Shown: positions 41,890 through 50,564 of the stretch, piece by piece
Numbering within the stretch: the stretch's first letter is position 1
Layout: every line of letters begins with the position of its first letter
Assembly (NCBI RefSeq): GCF_014203695.1
Contig: NZ_JACHJO010000010.1
Coordinates: 97,745-161,744 of the forward strand
Length of the DNA: 64,000 nucleotides
DNA from: Nocardiopsis algeriensis
GTDB taxonomy: Bacteria > Actinomycetota > Actinomycetes > Streptosporangiales > Streptosporangiaceae
Reading direction: 5' to 3'
Notes under the pieces: generated by a model
Told to the model about the DNA's origin: nothing
The model's database searches: none
What the model saw: the letters and a program-made list of their open reading frames with translations, nothing else
Made by a program: the position numbers and the translations under genes

Positions 41890-43849
41890 TCCCGGGCCGC
41901 CTCCTCAGGCAGCCGAGCGTGTGTCCCTCACCGTCCGGGTCCAGGCTGCGGGTGGCCTGTTTGAACAGGTACTCGGCCCGCTCGTAGGAGAGCCGGCGCC
42001 GCCCCGTCTCGGGGCACAGGTCCTGGGGTGCCGGGGTACGGGCCGGTCCGGGGCGGCGGTCGGACAGGAACAGCGGGCCGCGTGTGCGCCCCTCCACCAG
42101 TGCGGGCAGGAGCCGGGCGGTCTCCGGCCCCCACGCCACCGGGACCGCGCCGGGAAAGGTGCGGCGCGCCCGCAGGTCCAGATCCTCCACGTTCAGGCCC
42201 AGAACGGCGGACACCGGGGCACCCGACTCGTGCAGGAGCCTCCACAGGGCGCGCTCGCGCGGGGAGGTCGCGGTGTCCTCCCACAGACGTGCCGGCAACG
42301 CGGGGGCGGTCCCGCGGTCGGCGCGCACGGGTTCGGCCCGCCGCTCCAGCCCCGCGTCCAGGCCTTCGAGGCCGGCCCAGGTCCCGAAGGAGCGCACGGC
42401 GGCGCGGTGGCGGTTCCAGGTGCGGGGCGCGGCCCCGGACCAGGCCGCGGTGAACACGCCCTCCACGTGCTCGGCGGTCAGGTCCGCCAGCGGCAGCCCC
42501 TCCCCGAGGGATCGGCACAGGCGCTCCAGCGTCTGGCGGTAGGAGCGGACGGTGGCCGCGCCCAGGCCGCTCCCGGCGAGGAACGCACGCGTCCTCTCGC
42601 CCAGGGCGGGCCCGGTCCCGGCCCCGGCCGCGGCCTCGGCCCGGCGCAGCAGGAAGGCCCGCTCGGCGGCGTTGCCGGTGAGCGCGGCGGCGCGCTCGAA
42701 ATCCCGGCGCGCCTCCTCCCGCCGTTCCAGCCGCAGCAGCAGGTCACCGCGCACGCCGGGCAGCAGGTGGTAGTCGCGCAGGGCCGGATCGGCGACCAGC
42801 TCGTCCACCAGCTCCAGTGCCTCGGCGGGGCCCCGTGCGCGGCCGACCGCCACAGCCCGGTTGAGCCGCACCACGGGGGTGGGCAGGCGGACGGCCAGCA
42901 GGTCGTACAGCGCGGCGATCTGCGTCCAGTCGGTCTCCTCCTCGCTCCGCGCCCGGGCGTGGCACACCGCGATCGCCGCCTGGAGGACGTAGGGGCCCGG
43001 AGGGCCGCTCGCGCCGCGGGCGCGCAGCATCGAGGCGAAGCCGCGCCGGACGAGGAGGGGGTCCCAGCGTCCGCGGTTCTGCTCGTGCAGGGGCAGGAGC
43101 TCGCCACCGGGTCCGGTACGCGCCCCCGCACGGGACTGCTGGAGCTCCATGAGCGCCACCAGGCCGTGGACCTCGGGATCGTCGGGCACCAGCTGCGCCA
43201 GCGTCCGGCCCAGACGCAGTGCCTCCAGGCACAGGCCCGGCCGCAGGAGGTCCTCCCCCGAGGTGGCCGTGTAGCCCTCGTTGAAGACGAGGTAGACGAC
43301 ACCGAGCACCGAGGAGAGCCGTTCGGCGAGCTCGGCCCCGGCAGGCAGCTCGAATCCGACACCGTTCTCGGCGAGTGTCCTCCTGGCCGAGGCGACGAGC
43401 CGGACGACGCCCTGCTCACCGGTGAGCAGGGCGCGGGCGATCTCCGCGGCGGTGAGCCCGGCCACCAGCCGCAGGGTGAGGGCGACCCGCTGCGCCTCGG
43501 GCAGCACCGGGTGGCAGGTGACGAAGAGCAGGCGCAGGACGTCGTCGGGGTCGGGCTCCCCGTCCCCGCTGCGCCGCTCCGCGTCGCGGGCGGCCTGCTC
43601 GTGCCTGAGGTCCAGGCGCTGCTCCCGGCGCAGCCGGTCCAGGGCCCGGCGCCGGGCCGCGGTCGTGAGCCAGGCCCCGGGGTTGTCCGGCACCCCCTCG
43701 CGCGGCCACTGCTCCAGCGCGGCGACCAGAGCGTCCTGGGCGCATTCCTCGGCGGCCCCCACGTCGTGCGTGATCCGGGTGAGGGCGGCGATGATGCGGG
43801 CCGACTCCAGTTTCCAGACCGCGTCGACGGTGCTGTGCACATCGATCAC
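41861..43849 (-). CDS. ECF42-type sigma factor fused to truncated tyrosine-recombinase domain
   Basis: Residues 1 to about 408 are a complete ECF42-type sigma factor. Region 2 reads ARIIAALTRITHDVGAAEECAQDALVAALEQW, then DDVLRLLFVTCHPVLPEAQRVALTLRLVAGLTAAEIARALL (quoted in pieces), FNEGYTAT and a TPR-like C-terminal part. From about residue 415 an in-frame extension looks like an integrase SAM-like core-binding domain (RSYRQTLERLC...NRHRAAVRSFGTWA). A recombinase-like catalytic region follows (LNVEDLDL, GPLFLSDRRPGPAR, LSYERAEYLFKQAT). The first catalytic Arg position reads GAPVSAVL, and the chain ends before a usual HxLRH box and tyrosine. The start is taken as GTG 43849. A YCII gene upstream is the usual ECF42 partner. 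Confidence 0.82.
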   Translation of the reverse strand: MIDVHSTVDAVWKLESARIIAALTRITHDVGAAEECAQDALVAALEQWPREGVPDNPGAWLTTAARRRALDRLRREQRLDLRHEQAARDAERRSGDGEPDPDDVLRLLFVTCHPVLPEAQRVALTLRLVAGLTAAEIARALLTGEQGVVRLVASARRTLAENGVGFELPAGAELAERLSSVLGVVYLVFNEGYTATSGEDLLRPGLCLEALRLGRTLAQLVPDDPEVHGLVALMELQQSRAGARTGPGGELLPLHEQNRGRWDPLLVRRGFASMLRARGASGPPGPYVLQAAIAVCHARARSEEETDWTQIAALYDLLAVRLPTPVVRLNRAVAVGRARGPAEALELVDELVADPALRDYHLLPGVRGDLLLRLERREEARRDFERAAALTGNAAERAFLLRRAEAAAGAGTGPALGERTRAFLAGSGLGAATVRSYRQTLERLCRSLGEGLPLADLTAEHVEGVFTAAWSGAAPRTWNRHRAAVRSFGTWAGLEGLDAGLERRAEPVRADRGTAPALPARLWEDTATSPRERALWRLLHESGAPVSAVLGLNVEDLDLRARRTFPGAVPVAWGPETARLLPALVEGRTRGPLFLSDRRPGPARTPAPQDLCPETGRRRLSYERAEYLFKQATRSLDPDGEGHTLGCLRRRPGISPAARPAE

Positions 43850-43862
43850 CCGACGATGACAG

Positions 43863-43897
43863 CACCGCCCCGGGGTCGTCGGCAAGCCGGGGCGGTG
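43863..43897 (-). terminator. Hairpin between YCII and sigma genes
   Basis: CACCGCCCCG (43863-43872) and CGGGGCGGTG (43888-43897) form a perfect 10-bp stem with a 15-nt loop. It lies 22 nt past the YCII stop and just before the sigma start, so it may reduce sigma expression from the shared transcript. Confidence 0.55.
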
Positions 43898-43918
43898 CGG
43901 GCGGATCCGGCGGGGAGG

Positions 43919-44239
43919 TCAGAAGACCTGCTGGATGACGCCCTCGCCCTCGCCGATGATGCGGTAGAAGCGGCGGGCGATCTCGATCGCCTCCTCGCGG
44001 GAGGAGACCTCCACCAGGGCGAATCCGGCAACCGCCTCCTTGGCCTCGGTGAAGGGGCCGTCGGTGAAGGTGATCTCCCCGCCCTTGGCGTCGATGTGCA
44101 CCCCGCCGGGCTCCAGGCCCCCGGTGGCCAGCAGGATGCCGGCGGCGGTCGTCTCCTCGACGAACCTGCCCATCTCGGCGAACATCTCCTCGTCGTTGCG
44201 GGCGTTCTCGGACGGGCGGGTCGTCATCAGGAAGCGCAT
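43919..44239 (-). CDS. YCII/DGPF family protein
   Basis: The 106-residue protein begins MRFLMTTRPSENARNDEEMFAEMGRFVEE. It carries ITFTDGPFTEAKE, the DGPF motif of YCII-related proteins, and ends REEAIEIARRFYRIIGEGEG. Genes of this family are the standard neighbours and probable targets of ECF42 sigma factors, which agrees with the sigma gene directly downstream. The biochemical role is unknown; the fold is a ferredoxin-like dimeric alpha+beta barrel. The ATG at 44239 has an AGAGGA ribosome site. Confidence 0.92.
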   Translation of the reverse strand: MRFLMTTRPSENARNDEEMFAEMGRFVEETTAAGILLATGGLEPGGVHIDAKGGEITFTDGPFTEAKEAVAGFALVEVSSREEAIEIARRFYRIIGEGEGVIQQVF

Positions 44240-44282
44240 GGTGGATCGTCCTCTCGGCGTGTTCTGTGCTGCTTTCACCCTT

Positions 44283-44348
44283 ACGTCGTCCGGGGTGATG
44301 TGACAGGGAACGCGCTGCCGTTCCCTGCCACATCGCCCCGGACGACGT
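44283..44348. repeat. 66-bp near-perfect inverted repeat in divergent promoter region
   Basis: Arms 44283-44312 and 44319-44348 are 30 nt each and match at 28 of 30 positions around a CGCTGC loop. The repeat lies between the divergent YCII and DUF1801 genes. On the minus strand it contains TGTCACA (44299-44305), like the -35 element described for ECF41-group promoters. It could be a symmetric divergent promoter/operator or a small mobile remnant. Confidence 0.8.
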
Positions 44349-44389
44349 GGAGGTGGAAGGCAAGGAAGAACACCGGAAGGACATCTGCC

Positions 44390-44746
44390 GTGAAGCACAC
44401 CACCGTCACCGACTACGTCGCAGGCCTGCCCGAGACCCAGCGCGAGATCGCCGGCCTGCTGCTCCCCCTGGTCGAGGAGGCCCTGCCCGGGACGGGGGCC
44501 GTCTGGCACGGCCACCCCGTGTGGAGCCTGGGCGACAGGCCGGGCATGTCTCCCGTCTGCTACCTCCGAGCCCACAGGTCCCACGTCTCGTTCGGCTTCT
44601 GGCAGGGGCAGGAGCTGTCCGACCCGTCGGGCCGCCTGGACGCCGGGGCCCGTTCCATGGCCCAGGTCAGGCTCCGCTCGCCGGAGGACGTCGACGCCGA
44701 GCTGTTCGCCGACTGGCTGTCCCAGGCGCGCGGGCTCCACGGGTGA
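44390..44746 (+). CDS. DUF1801-type (YdhG-like) protein
   Basis: The 118-residue protein has the DUF1801 pattern: TTVTDYVAGLPETQREIAGLLLPLVEEALPGTGAVWHGHPVWSL (quoted across its first half), then VSFGFWQGQELSDPSGRL and DAELFADWLSQA. Members are small soluble proteins of unknown function, frequently encoded beside YCII and ECF41/42-type sigma genes. The GTG start follows GGAAGG by nine bases. It is divergent from the YCII gene across the 66-bp inverted repeat, so coregulation is plausible. Confidence 0.82.
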   Translation: MKHTTVTDYVAGLPETQREIAGLLLPLVEEALPGTGAVWHGHPVWSLGDRPGMSPVCYLRAHRSHVSFGFWQGQELSDPSGRLDAGARSMAQVRLRSPEDVDAELFADWLSQARGLHG

Positions 44747-44829
44747 TCCCGGCGGAGGCCCCGCCAGGACCGGTGGGCTATGATCTCCCGGTTCGGCGCG
44801 GGGCCGGGCACCGGTCGAAGGGCGGCAAG

Positions 44830-45756
44830 GTGGGGAAGACGATCGAACTGCACTCGGGGGAGTTCCGGGCGCGGATCGGCCTCGTGGGCGCGGCACTGCA
44901 GGCGCTCACCTGGCAGGGGCGCGACGTGGTGTGGCCCTACACCGACGCCCCGATCGCCTTCCAGGGCCAGGTGCTCGCACCGTGGCCCAACCGCCTGAGC
45001 GGGGGCCGCTACCGCTTCGAGGGCACCGAGCACCGGCTTCCGGTCGACGAGCCCGCGACCGGCTCCGCGATCCACGGCCTGGTCCACGACCGCGTGTGGA
45101 CACCCGAGGAGGTCTCCGGGGACACGGCCGTGCTGCGGCTGGACTTCGAGGGCGTCCCCGGCTACCCCTTCCCCCTGGCGCTCACGGTCTCCTACCGGCT
45201 GGACGGCGACGGCCTGACCGTGACCACCCTCGCACGCAACACCGGCGGCTCCCCCGCACCGTTCGGCCTGGGTTTCCACCCCTACCTCGCCTTCGGCGAG
45301 CCCCTGGGAGAACTGGCCGAACGGGGAGAGCTGCTCCTGGAGGTCCCCGCGTCCCTGCGCCAGCCGGTCGACGACCGCCTGCTGCCCTCCGGCGACCCCG
45401 TGCCCGTGGAGGGCGAGTACGACTTCCGCTCCCCCGGCCGCCGACCGGGCGGGACGGTGCTGGACACCGCCTTCACCGGGCTGGAGCGCGACGGCGACGG
45501 CCGCGCGTGGGTGCGGGTGAGCTGCCCCGACCGCCGCGTCTCGCTGTGGTGCGACAACAGCTTCGGCTGGCTCCAGCTGTTCAGCGCCGACACCCTGGGG
45601 GGCGAGGCCCGGCGCGCCCACCTCGCCGTAGAGCCGATGACCTGCCCGCCCGACGCCCTGTCCACCGGTACCGACCTCATCGTGCTGGCCCCCGGCTCCT
45701 CCACCCGCCACACCTTCGGCATCACCGCCGAGCCCACCCGCCCCGAGCCGAAGTAA
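44830..45756 (+). CDS. Aldose 1-epimerase family protein
   Basis: The 308-residue galactose mutarotase-like enzyme interconverts sugar anomers. Seen are APWPNRLSGGRYRFEG, HGLVHDRVW, the catalytic-His strand GLGFHPYLAFG, the DTAFTGLERDGDGRAWV region and the catalytic-Glu motif LAVEPMTCPPDALSTG. The GTG at 44830 (VGKTIELHSGEF) has GAAGG eight bases upstream. No sugar catabolic genes adjoin it, so the substrate is not defined. It converges on the repeat region at 45889-46147. Confidence 0.92.
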   Translation: MGKTIELHSGEFRARIGLVGAALQALTWQGRDVVWPYTDAPIAFQGQVLAPWPNRLSGGRYRFEGTEHRLPVDEPATGSAIHGLVHDRVWTPEEVSGDTAVLRLDFEGVPGYPFPLALTVSYRLDGDGLTVTTLARNTGGSPAPFGLGFHPYLAFGEPLGELAERGELLLEVPASLRQPVDDRLLPSGDPVPVEGEYDFRSPGRRPGGTVLDTAFTGLERDGDGRAWVRVSCPDRRVSLWCDNSFGWLQLFSADTLGGEARRAHLAVEPMTCPPDALSTGTDLIVLAPGSSTRHTFGITAEPTRPEPK

Positions 45757-45888
45757 AGCAGGAGCCCCACCCCCGCCCCAGCAAGGGGGCTGCGGCCGTA
45801 GGCCGTCCGTCGAGGGCGGTGGCGGGCGACGGGTGGGACGAAGCACCGACCACCCGCAAGCACACCTCAGCCCCAGGGGGTGTGCCGT

Positions 45889-46147
45889 GAGGGCGCCGGC
45901 GGGGTTCTGCAGGAGTGGAGCGAACATCCGAGGAACGAGGATGTGAGCGCAGCGACGAAGAACCGCGCCCGAAAGGCGCCCGAGCAGGGGCCGAAGCGAA
46001 GCGGAGGCCCCCGAAGGAGCAGGGGAGGGCGCCGGCGGGGTTCTGCAGGAGTGGAGCGAACATCCGAGGTACGAGGATGTGAGCGCAGTGACGAAGAACC
46101 GCGCCCTGAAGGCGCCCGAACCGGGGCCGAAGCGAAACGGAGGCCCC
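45889..46147. repeat. Two tandem copies of a structured intergenic repeat
   Basis: The sequence at 45889-46011 recurs at 46025-46147 with a period of 136 bp and about ten differences. Each copy can form three small hairpins: ACATCC/GGATGT (45924-45944 and 46060-46080), GCGCC/GGCGC around CGAAA or CTGAA, and GGGGCC/GGCCCC. It occupies most of the 411-bp gap between two convergent genes, has no credible ORF, and resembles a REP-type or RNA-structured element that may also act as terminator. Confidence 0.8.
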
Positions 46148-46167
46148 AAGCAAACACAGCGGAGGCC

Positions 46168-46782
46168 TCAGGCGGAAGGGCTGCCCAGGAGGCCGGCCAG
46201 GCGGGCCAGGTCCTCGGCGGTGTCGATGTCCTCGGGGCTGGCGACGTCGTCGCACTCCACCGGGGTCACCAGGTGGGAGTAGGCGCGCAGGAAGGGGCGC
46301 GCCCCCACGTCGTCGTGGGCCATCGCGTGCACCGCCGACCAGTGCTCGCGGCCCAGCAGGACGGGGTTGCGCTGGTTGCCGTGGTAGGTGGCCACCGCCG
46401 CCCGGGCGCCCTGCCGGTGGGCCTCCAGCAGGCGCTGCACGGCCTGGGGCGTGACCAGGGGCTGGTCGGCCAGGGCGACGATGACGGCGTCGAACTCGTC
46501 GGGAACCGCGTCGATTCCCGCCCGCACCGACGAGCCCAGGCCCGTGGCCCAGTCGGGGTTGATCACCGCGCAGGCGTCCGTGACATCGGTGTCCGCCGCC
46601 CCGAGCACCACCAGGACCTGCTCGCAGCCTCCCTCTCGCAGGGTGCGCACTCCCCGGTCGACCAGACGCTCACCGCCCACCTCGACCAGGGCCTTGGGCC
46701 GTCCGAGCCTGCTGCCGGCCCCCGCCGCGAGCAGAAGTCCCGCCACCGGCTCCCGGATGTCCTCAGTGTCCCCACTTCCCAT
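46168..46782 (-). CDS. MocA/MobA-like molybdenum cofactor nucleotidyltransferase
   Basis: The 204-residue NTP-transferase begins with the nucleotide loop GLLLAAGAGSRLGRPKALVEVGG. It has the metal-binding ADQPLVTP element and NPVLLGREHW, typical of MocA-type cytidylyltransferases that activate molybdopterin for xanthine dehydrogenase-family enzymes. The xdhC gene upstream on the same strand supports that role. The ATG at 46782 is chosen; upstream codons to 46911 lack homology and ribosome sites are weak. Substrate choice (CTP or GTP) cannot be decided. Confidence 0.85.
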   Translation of the reverse strand: MGSGDTEDIREPVAGLLLAAGAGSRLGRPKALVEVGGERLVDRGVRTLREGGCEQVLVVLGAADTDVTDACAVINPDWATGLGSSVRAGIDAVPDEFDAVIVALADQPLVTPQAVQRLLEAHRQGARAAVATYHGNQRNPVLLGREHWSAVHAMAHDDVGARPFLRAYSHLVTPVECDDVASPEDIDTAEDLARLAGLLGSPSA

Positions 46783-46907
46783 GACGCGATGATGCCACGG
46801 GGACATGCCTCCGGTGTGCCACCCCGAAAAGTGTGTGCGACGACCTTTCCCGAAACCCCTGCCGCGTGCGGGATGACCTGCCGCTCCTCCGATGATCCCT
46901 TTTCGGT

Positions 46908-48059
46908 TCACACATCAGGCTGGCCGGAACCGGCCGAAACGAGAGGCCGGTCCCGGTGGATCCTCCCCGAGGTCTCGCGCAGCTCCCGTCCGGTGCCGCC
47001 CCACCGCGAGCGCACCAGCTCGGCCGCGATCGAGACCGCCGTCTCCTCCGGGGTGCGCGCGCCCAGGTCGAGGCCGATCGGCGAGTGCAGGCGCGCCAGC
47101 GCCTCCTCCCCCACCCCGGCCTCGCGCAGCCGCGCCATCCGGTCGTCGTGGGTGCGGCGAGAACCCATCGCGCCGACGTACCCGGCCCGGGTCGCCAGAG
47201 CGGCCTTGAGCACCGGCACGTCGAACTTGGGGTCGTGGGTGAGCACGCAGATCGCGGTCCGCTCGTCGATCTGGTCGGTGACCTCGTCCAGGTACACGTG
47301 CGGCCACTTGACCACCACCTCCTCGGCGGTGGGGAACCGCCTCGGGGTGGCGAACACCGGGCGGGCGTCGCACACCGTCACCCGGTAACCGAGGTAGGAA
47401 CCCAGGTCGGCCACGGCGGCGGCAAAGTCGATCGCCCCGAACACCAGCATCCGCGGCGCCGGGGCGAAGCTCTGGACGAACACCTCCAGCCCGTCACCCC
47501 GCCGCTGGCCCTCCGTGCCGTAGCGCAGCAGCCCGGTCCTGCCCTGCGCCAGCATCCCGCGTACGTCGTCGTCCAGGGCCGCGGCCAGCCGCTCGCTCCC
47601 CGGGTCGCCCTCGGCACGGCCGCGCCACACCACGCGGCGGCGCCCCGCACGGTCGGCCGAGGAGGGGTCCGACACGACCGTGGCCACCGCCACCGGCCGG
47701 TGCTCCTCGATCGCGCCGAGGACCGCGCCCAGGTGGGGGTGGCTCTCCCGGTCGACCGGCTCGATGAACATGTGGAGGGTGCCTCCGCAGGTCAGGCCGA
47801 CACTGAAGGCGTCCTCGTCGCTGACCCCGTAGGTGCGGCGCACCGGGACGCCCGTGCGGATGACCGCCACGGCCTCCTCGTAGACCGCTCCCTCGACGCA
47901 TCCCCCCGACACGCTGCCGAACACCTCTCCCGAGGCACTGACCGCCATGGCCGCGCCGGCCTCGCGGGGTGCGCTCCGGTAGGTGTCGACCACCGTGGCC
48001 AGGGCGAATCTCTCACCTGAGGAGTACAGGTCCGACACGGCCGCTCGGATGTCGCGCAC
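46908..48059 (-). CDS. xdhC: XdhC family molybdenum enzyme maturation protein
   Basis: The 383-residue protein has the XdhC/CoxI N-terminal domain (VVDTYRSAPREAGAAMAVS, GSVSGGCVEGAVYEEA, LTCGGTL). Its C-terminal Rossmann domain holds LVFGAIDFAAAVADLG, VCDARPVFATPRRFP, ILTHDPKF-type text and GAMGSRRTHDDRMARL. XdhC proteins bind sulfurated molybdenum cofactor and insert it into xanthine or CO dehydrogenases. The GTG at 48059 has GGGAGG six bases upstream, better than the GTG at 48107. No dehydrogenase subunit gene is in the window. Confidence 0.93.
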   Translation of the reverse strand: MRDIRAAVSDLYSSGERFALATVVDTYRSAPREAGAAMAVSASGEVFGSVSGGCVEGAVYEEAVAVIRTGVPVRRTYGVSDEDAFSVGLTCGGTLHMFIEPVDRESHPHLGAVLGAIEEHRPVAVATVVSDPSSADRAGRRRVVWRGRAEGDPGSERLAAALDDDVRGMLAQGRTGLLRYGTEGQRRGDGLEVFVQSFAPAPRMLVFGAIDFAAAVADLGSYLGYRVTVCDARPVFATPRRFPTAEEVVVKWPHVYLDEVTDQIDERTAICVLTHDPKFDVPVLKAALATRAGYVGAMGSRRTHDDRMARLREAGVGEEALARLHSPIGLDLGARTPEETAVSIAAELVRSRWGGTGRELRETSGRIHRDRPLVSAGSGQPDV

Positions 48060-48128
48060 GTAATACCTCCCGGGGCGCCAGAGGGCCAGGGGGTGTTCGG
48101 CGCACACGCCCTGATGGCTTCGGACACC

Positions 48129-48158
48129 AAACTACGTGCCCCCGCGCCCGGGCGTGAA
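48129..48158 (-). promoter_or_regulatory. Candidate xdhC promoter
   Basis: TTCACG (48153-48158) and TAGTTT (48129-48134) are 18 bp apart on the minus strand. Predicted start is near 48122, about 63 nt before the xdhC GTG. Confidence 0.4.
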
Positions 48159-48191
48159 ATCCCTTGTACGGCAGGGCCTGGAGCCGCCTTC

Positions 48192-48674
48192 TCAGGGGCG
48201 GTCGGGCTCCTGCGCCTCGCCGCGCTCGCGCAGCAGGTCGCGGAACTCCTCCACCCCGCGCCGGGCCGTCTCTCCGTCGGCGCTCTGGATACCCATCACC
48301 GCCAGGGTGGTGCCGTCGGACAGGTCGACCGACGGCCAGGGCTCTCCCACCGGCATGCGGATGTCCACGATCTCCGCCCACGACAGCACGTGCGTGCGGA
48401 TGCTGTTGACCACCGTCACCGAGTCCTCGCCGGCGACCAGGCGGGGCCGGGCCATGAGGTGCAGCCCGGCCGCGATCAGCAGGCCCATGCCCACGAGCAT
48501 GACCCGGTCCGTGGCCGACCAGTTCTCCGGGAGGAGCGCCGCGAGCACCGCCAGGGTGGCCACGATCAGCAGAGCCAGACCGTAGGCGACCCATCTCATC
48601 GCCCGGGGCCGCCAGGTCCTGGGCGGAACCGGTCGCTTCGACGCATCGTCCACGGGCTGTTCCCTCGTCCGCAC
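48192..48674 (-). CDS. PH domain membrane protein
   Basis: The 160-residue protein has two adjacent transmembrane helices (about residues 27-47 and 56-75). A bacterial PH-like domain follows: VAGEDSVTVVNSIRTHVLSWAEIVDIRMP, SVDLSDGTTLAVMGIQSADG. Such proteins commonly follow ribH in actinobacteria, and here the gene is 39 bp downstream of ribH. The GTG start has AGGAG at five bases. Function is unknown; a link to riboflavin genes is by context only. Confidence 0.85.
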   Translation of the reverse strand: MRTREQPVDDASKRPVPPRTWRPRAMRWVAYGLALLIVATLAVLAALLPENWSATDRVMLVGMGLLIAAGLHLMARPRLVAGEDSVTVVNSIRTHVLSWAEIVDIRMPVGEPWPSVDLSDGTTLAVMGIQSADGETARRGVEEFRDLLRERGEAQEPDRP

Positions 48675-48713
48675 AACTGCTCCTTCACAGAACGCCTGGC
48701 CGCGCGGCGGCGT

Positions 48714-49232
<519 letters not shown>

Positions 49233-50516
49233 TCACTCGGCGGCCACGGCCAGGTCGTGGCCCATGCGGTCGCGCTTGGTCCGCAGATAGGCGATGTTGT
49301 CGGGGGTGGCGAACACGGGCATGGGCAGCCGCTCCTTGACCTGGATGCCGTACCGCTCCAGCGACTCGGCCTTGGCCGGGTTGTTGGACAGCAGCCGCAC
49401 CGAGGTCACCCCCAGGTCGGCGAGGATCTGCGCCCCGGCGCCGAACTCGCGGGCGTCGGCGGGCAGGCCCAGGTCGAGGTTGGCGTCGACGGTGTCCGCG
49501 CCGCGGTCCTGGAGGCTGTAGGCGCGCAGCTTGTGCAGGAGGCCGATGCCGCGCCCCTCGTGGCCGCCGAGGTAGACGACCACGCCGCGGCCCTCCCGAG
49601 CGATGTCGGCCATGGCCGCGTCCAGCTGGGCACCGCAGTCGCAGCGGTGGGAGCCGAAGGCGTCGCCGGTGAGGCACTCCGAGTGCAGGCGGGCCAGCAC
49701 TCCGGTGCCGTCGCCGAGGTCGCCGTGGACGAGTGCGACGTGCTCGGCCCCGTCCTCGGTGCCCTTGAACCCGACCGCGCGCCACTCGCCGTGCCGGTTG
49801 GGCATGCGCGTCTCGACCATGCGTGCGACCAGCGGCGGGCGACCCTGCTCCTCGGTGAGGCGCTCGCCGCGGGCGGCACGGTAGGCGGCCAGCTGCTCGA
49901 CCGACACCAGCTTCAGGCCGTGCTCGTCGGCGAACTCGCGCAGACGGGGCAGGCGGGCCATCGTTCCGTCGTCGTTGACCACCTCGGCGAGCACCCCCGC
50001 CGGACGCAGGCCCGCCAGGCGGGCGAGGTCCACCGAGGCCTCGGTGTGTCCGCGGCGGGCGAGCACACCGCCCGGGCGGGCGCGCAGCGGCAGGATGTGG
50101 CCGGGTCGGACGAAGTCGGAGGGCCGGCTCCCCTCCGAGGCCAGCAGGCGGATCGTGCGGGCGCGGTCGGCGGCGGAGATACCGGTGCTGACCCCCTCGC
50201 GGGCGTCCACGGTCACCGTGTAGGCGGTGCGCAGGCTCTCCTCGTTGCGTGCGGTCATCAGCGGCAGGTCGAGGCGATCCAGGTCCCCGCCCTCCATCGG
50301 CACGCACACCACACCCGAGGTGTAGCGGATCATGAACGCCAGGAGCTCGGGAGTGGCGAGCTCGGCGGCGAAGATGATGTCGCCCTCGTTCTCCCGGTCC
50401 TCGTCGTCCACCACCACGACGGCGCGGCCGGCGGCGAAGTCGGCGACGGCCTCCTCGATCGGGTCGAGGACCACGGGCGCGGCGGTCTCTTCGGGGGTGG
50501 TGTCGATGGCGGTCAT
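49233..50516 (-). CDS. ribBA: Bifunctional DHBP synthase / GTP cyclohydrolase II
   Basis: The 427-residue protein supplies both riboflavin precursors. The N-terminal RibB domain (1 to about 215) has [29 protein letters not shown] and [16 protein letters not shown]. The C-terminal RibA domain has [23 protein letters not shown] with the zinc cysteines, [13 protein letters not shown] and [17 protein letters not shown]. The ATG at 50516 is 48 bp downstream of the ribE stop. Confidence 0.97.
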   Translation of the reverse strand: MTAIDTTPEETAAPVVLDPIEEAVADFAAGRAVVVVDDEDRENEGDIIFAAELATPELLAFMIRYTSGVVCVPMEGGDLDRLDLPLMTARNEESLRTAYTVTVDAREGVSTGISAADRARTIRLLASEGSRPSDFVRPGHILPLRARPGGVLARRGHTEASVDLARLAGLRPAGVLAEVVNDDGTMARLPRLREFADEHGLKLVSVEQLAAYRAARGERLTEEQGRPPLVARMVETRMPNRHGEWRAVGFKGTEDGAEHVALVHGDLGDGTGVLARLHSECLTGDAFGSHRCDCGAQLDAAMADIAREGRGVVVYLGGHEGRGIGLLHKLRAYSLQDRGADTVDANLDLGLPADAREFGAGAQILADLGVTSVRLLSNNPAKAESLERYGIQVKERLPMPVFATPDNIAYLRTKRDRMGHDLAVAAE

Positions 50517-50564
50517 GACGGCTCCAGGTCGGTCTGCGGGTGGGATGGTGTCGGTGGCGGTGTG

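Noticed and set aside
44347..44829. Single long frame joining the DUF1801 region to the aldose epimerase
   Set aside because: The upstream part of that frame is out of frame with the DUF1801 gene and lacks homology. The GTG at 44830 with a ribosome site starts the epimerase.
45889..46147. CRISPR-like array
   Set aside because: There are only two copies, each about 123 bp with a 13-bp gap, and no spacers or cas genes. It is a tandem structured repeat.
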